This document shows positions 61,552-64,000 of a DNA stretch of 64,000 nt, in pieces. The notes under the pieces were generated by a model that was not told where the DNA came from, did not search any database, and saw only the letters and a list, made by a program, of their open reading frames with translations. Position 1 is the stretch's first letter. Every line of letters begins with the position of its first letter. The translations under genes and the position numbers were made by a program. This stretch comes from an uncultured Vampirovibrio sp. (GTDB taxonomy: Bacteria > Cyanobacteriota > Vampirovibrionia > Gastranaerophilales > Gastranaerophilaceae), in the NCBI GenBank assembly GCA_910578465.1, contig CAJTPW010000004.1:1-64000 (forward strand). Direction: 5' to 3'.

Positions 61552-62178
61552 CTATAAAACTTTGTTATAAACGCAGTGAAGATGACCTTTTTCATCTGCC
61601 ATAAATTTTCTTTGAAAATCAACCGTACCGTCTTGACGTTTTGTATAGTTTTCATAAACGGAAGATAATTTTCCGCCTTCAAATTCAAAAATCTGTTTTA
61701 TGCTTTTTTCGCCCGTGGTTAAATTTTCGGTTCTTTCAAGCTCTGCTTTTACAAGCTCTCCGTCCATATATTTATAAACCTGGGTCGTTACTCTTTTCCC
61801 GTTATTTGTTTCAATCCCGTCCGTTATGGTTTGTCTGCTGTGCAAAAACTGTTTGCCAACATAAGAAAAACCGAGTGCATCCTGTGCGTCTTCCATAATT
61901 TTTCTTGCCTGATTTTCAAGTTTTGACGCCCTTTTTTGTCCTTTATTTAATAAAAAAGAATGCAAAAATGCAGGTATTTTCCCTGTGTTTTTTGCCTTTT
62001 TGTCCTCATTTTTTCCTTGCTTTCCTTGTTTTTTGCCTTCAAAACTTATTGTGTCGTTTTCTAAGGGCTTTAAAACATCTCCTAAATTTTCTAAGAAGTT
62101 ATTTGAAACTTTTTTGTATGTTGTATTAATTTTTGCAGCAGAAATTTTGTTGTTAAAGCTTATTGAATCCATGCGCAT
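61552..62178 (-). CDS. Lineage-type protein with ISFNNK/ISFEGKK heads, unknown
   Basis: A 208-aa protein from the ATG at 62178 (AGAGG 12 nt upstream; TTG 62187 also possible). It contains DSISFNNK near the N-terminus and DTISFEGKKQGKQGKNEDKKAKN at about 47, both of the group's usual 'SF-x-GK' type. The middle is basic and disordered. The last 90 residues are repeat-like (YKYMDGELVKAELERTENLTTGEKSIKQIFEFEGGKLSSVYENYTKRQDG) with a beta-strand pattern as in RHS/YD-like or MORN-like units. Function is unknown. Confidence 0.65.
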   Translation of the reverse strand: MRMDSISFNNKISAAKINTTYKKVSNNFLENLGDVLKPLENDTISFEGKKQGKQGKNEDKKAKNTGKIPAFLHSFLLNKGQKRASKLENQARKIMEDAQDALGFSYVGKQFLHSRQTITDGIETNNGKRVTTQVYKYMDGELVKAELERTENLTTGEKSIKQIFEFEGGKLSSVYENYTKRQDGTVDFQRKFMADEKGHLHCVYNKVL

Positions 62179-62378
62179 AAAATGCAATTTCCTCTTTAAT
62201 TTAATGTGGCTTTTTTAAAATATGTTGTTAGTATTTTATATGCAATATCTTGTTATATATATCTGAAAGTGCAGTTTTCGGGGTGCCAAAAATGCCCGGG
62301 TAATTAAAATACCACAAGCATTTTTAAAGTGCAAACATATTTTTTAAAAACCAAGGAATTTTAAAGCTTTAAAAAAAC

Positions 62379-63008
62379 TTATTTTATAATCTCCATAACT
62401 TCATCCAATTCCTTTTTAGGTGCCCTGTTGGGGTTTTCCGCATAAGCCTTTCCTATGGTTAAGAGGGTTACAATTTTATCATCTTCTTTAAGGTTTAAGA
62501 TTTTCTTAAATTCTTCTCCTGCAAGCAAAGGTGCAACCATCCAGCAGCTTGAAAGCCCAAGTGCTGTTGCTGCAAGCGCCATATTTTCAACCGCACCGCC
62601 CATACTTAAAAGATAAGAATCGGGACGCATTTTTGAAATCTCTTCTTTTGTATAGTTTGCTTCTTCCAATACTCCGCCCATAAAAGATGCTGCATTTGTT
62701 TCAACACAGACTATTACAACAGGCGCATTTTCAAAGAAGGTAGAGTGCCCTTTGTATCTTAAAATGCCCTCTTTTGTTTCGTCTTTGATTCTTGATGTTA
62801 TTTCGTCATATTTTTTTAATACGGCTTTTGCCATTTCCTTTTTGATATCACTGTTGAAAACAGCCAGAAACTTCCAGTTTTGAGTGTTCATTGCAGCAGG
62901 GGCCAGGCGGGCAGAATTTATTATTCTTTTAATCTCATCATCTGTCGGTATGTAATCAGAGTATTTTCTGATAGTTTTTCTTGTATCAATACATTCAAAT
63001 ATTTCCAT
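62379..63008 (-). CDS. Nitroreductase family protein
   Basis: A 209-aa FMN-dependent reductase with AAAGGAG 7-8 nt before the ATG. TRKTIRKYSD (9-18) and SARLAPAAMNTQNWKF (31-46) bind the FMN; GGAVENMALAATALGLSSCWMVAPL is the conserved dimer helix. It reduces nitro-compounds, quinones or enones with NAD(P)H. In gut anaerobes such enzymes often take part in electron disposal; the substrate is not known. It stands alone, divergent from the VWA gene with a 30-bp gap. Confidence 0.92.
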   Translation of the reverse strand: MEIFECIDTRKTIRKYSDYIPTDDEIKRIINSARLAPAAMNTQNWKFLAVFNSDIKKEMAKAVLKKYDEITSRIKDETKEGILRYKGHSTFFENAPVVIVCVETNAASFMGGVLEEANYTKEEISKMRPDSYLLSMGGAVENMALAATALGLSSCWMVAPLLAGEEFKKILNLKEDDKIVTLLTIGKAYAENPNRAPKKELDEVMEIIK

Positions 63009-63038
63009 AAGTGAACTCCTTTATAGTAGAATAATTTT

Positions 63039-63809
63039 ATGAATAATCTTAAGATAATATTTCTTATATCGTTTTTTATCTCTTTTGTAAATTATACCAT
63101 TACAGGTGTTGTGTTTGCAAAATCAAACTTTGAATACAGTGTTTATACGCCTGAAAGCTTTCAAAAATTACAATCGGATACCCCCCGATTTTCAGACGGC
63201 TCTAACATTTTGTTTATTGTCGATTATTCAAATTCGATGAATGAGAAAATGGGCGGTAAAACCAAAATGCAGGTGGCCCTTGATACTTTAACGGTAATTC
63301 TGCCGAAAATTCCGCCTTCCGTGAAAACAGGGCTTCGCGTGTACGGGCATAAGGTTGGTTTTACATATCTTCAAGGGTGTATGGCATCAAAAATGGCGGT
63401 TCCTTTTGCCGAAAAAAATGCGGATAACATTTTGGGCGCTCTGTATAACACAAAAGCTGTCGGCTGGACACCGATTACATATTCTCTAAAACAGGCCGTA
63501 AATATTGATTTTGCAGGGGTTAAAGGTAAAAAACACATTGTTCTTTTAACCGATGGCGGTGAAAACTGTGATGAAAGTCCGTGTGATTATGCGATTGAAC
63601 TTATGAAAACAAGAGACGACATTGCAATTGATGTTATTGCGTTTGATATCTTTGATGAAGAGGCCAATAATCAGCTTCGTTGTGCTGCGGTTGCAACAAG
63701 GGGCAAATTTTACAGCGCGAACACTCCAAATCAGCTTTTAGACAGTCTGTTTGAAAGTTTAAACATAGATAAGAACGTAAAAGGCACAATAAAGGTGGAT
63801 GAAAACTAG
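63039..63809 (+). CDS. Exported von Willebrand factor A domain protein
   Basis: A 256-aa protein with a signal peptide or anchor (about 5-27: IIFLISFFISFVNYTITGVVFA). A VWA domain fills about 55-240: the MIDAS motif is D62-Y-S64-N-S66, with TPIT (near 150) and LLTDGGE (about 170-176) as the other metal ligands. C-x-n-C pairs (QGCMAS, NCDESPCD, RCAA) suggest disulfides in the periplasm or outside. It is like the Ca-activated-chloride-channel/Mg-chelatase-type VWA proteins. The binding partner is unknown. Confidence 0.88.
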   Translation: MNNLKIIFLISFFISFVNYTITGVVFAKSNFEYSVYTPESFQKLQSDTPRFSDGSNILFIVDYSNSMNEKMGGKTKMQVALDTLTVILPKIPPSVKTGLRVYGHKVGFTYLQGCMASKMAVPFAEKNADNILGALYNTKAVGWTPITYSLKQAVNIDFAGVKGKKHIVLLTDGGENCDESPCDYAIELMKTRDDIAIDVIAFDIFDEEANNQLRCAAVATRGKFYSANTPNQLLDSLFESLNIDKNVKGTIKVDEN

Positions 63810-63882
63810 ATTTTACAACGGATGACCTCCTGATAATACCCTGAAAACAGGGCAGAAGAAAAGGATTTAAGGAAAAGGATTT

Positions 63883-64000
63883 ATGAAACTTTCTGAGAGC
63901 TTGGAAGATTATCTTGAAGCAATTTACAATGAAATATTGAAAAAAAACGAAGCAAAGGTGACGGACATTTCAAACATTTTAAATGTGAAAAAAGCTTCCG
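63883..64000 (+). CDS. DtxR/MntR-family metal-dependent repressor (partial, right edge)
   Basis: The first 39 residues are visible: MKLSESLEDYLEAIYNEILK, then KNEAKVTDISNILNVKKAS. This is the start of the winged helix of DtxR/MntR/IdeR regulators (E-D-Y-L-E-x-I-Y ... K-V-x-D-I-x-x-x-L-x-V-x-K-A-S). AAGGAAAAGGA lies 5-12 nt before the ATG. It would control Mn or Fe uptake. The rest is beyond the window. Confidence 0.85.
   Translation, partial: MKLSESLEDYLEAIYNEILKKNEAKVTDISNILNVKKAS

Overview
The window is AT-rich, uses the standard bacterial code and is densely coded on both strands. It most resembles a gut member of the Gastranaerophilales (Melainabacteria/Vampirovibrionia, non-photosynthetic relatives of cyanobacteria). 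The reasons are inferential. Several proteins start with a short 'VSFTGKK/ISFNNK/ISFEGKK'-type motif (41241, 61552). There is a very large glycine-rich prepilin-like protein at the left edge and a GH57 amylase of cyanobacterial type. The fermentative genes (pyruvate-type decarboxylase, Fe-alcohol dehydrogenase, hydrogenase maturase HydE) fit an anaerobe, and the tmRNA tag begins ANN as in cyanobacteria. No 16S or marker-protein comparison was possible.

Layout. 1-7714: core-like minus-strand genes (edge-truncated glycine-rich prepilin-like protein, GH57 glucan enzyme, EAL phosphodiesterase with degenerate GGDEF). 7715-36300: a ~28 kb accessory island ending at the 3' end of ssrA (tmRNA, 36330-36738, minus). 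It holds an LA2681-type HEPN protein, an HNH nuclease, two Fic proteins, a DUF262+HNH pair, a frameshifted PD-(D/E)XK nuclease with a slippery A AAA AAG site, a frameshifted RhuM and a second RhuM scrap, a TonB-box protein and a DUF4238 protein. It continues with a type I-like methylation operon whose third gene is a DGQHR plus nucleotide-binding (TIR/NDT-like) protein instead of HsdR, a block of small unknown genes with a MORN-repeat protein, a frameshifted PHP phosphoesterase, a WYL regulator and a MuA/MuB-type transposition module with 10-bp-phased TTGCACTT repeats beside it.

36739-52970: mainly housekeeping and metabolism (secreted propeller-like protein between 28-bp inverted repeats, MntA/HepT toxin-antitoxin pair behind pheA, phosphoglucomutase, lineage-type HExxH membrane protein, RNase HIII, tRNA-His, SMR pump, nucleotidyltransferase, fucosyltransferase-like GT11). 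The same stretch has a pyruvate-decarboxylase-type enzyme, a copper-type CsoR with a 41-aa metallothionein and two operators, an MBL hydrolase, HydE, Fe-ADH and a glycosyltransferase.

52970-64000: a solitary DNA methyltransferase with an ORF6N protein that carries three palindromic 39-bp repeats, small HTH and coiled-coil genes around a shared palindrome, a regulator made of four tandem GntR winged helices, a 940-aa coiled-coil/hydrophobic protein, an HExxH protein, a flavoprotein behind a MerR-type 19-bp-spacer promoter, a nitroreductase, a VWA protein and the start of a DtxR/MntR regulator cut by the right edge.

Working together: the decarboxylase and Fe-ADH could make a two-step route from pyruvate to ethanol, with HydE pointing to an [FeFe] hydrogenase elsewhere. 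The island looks like a defence and mobile-element hotspot at ssrA. The best candidate for an undescribed system is the three-gene operon 20141-26353. Several island genes carry one-base deletions, often in homopolymers, so decay and assembly error must be separated before those are called pseudogenes.
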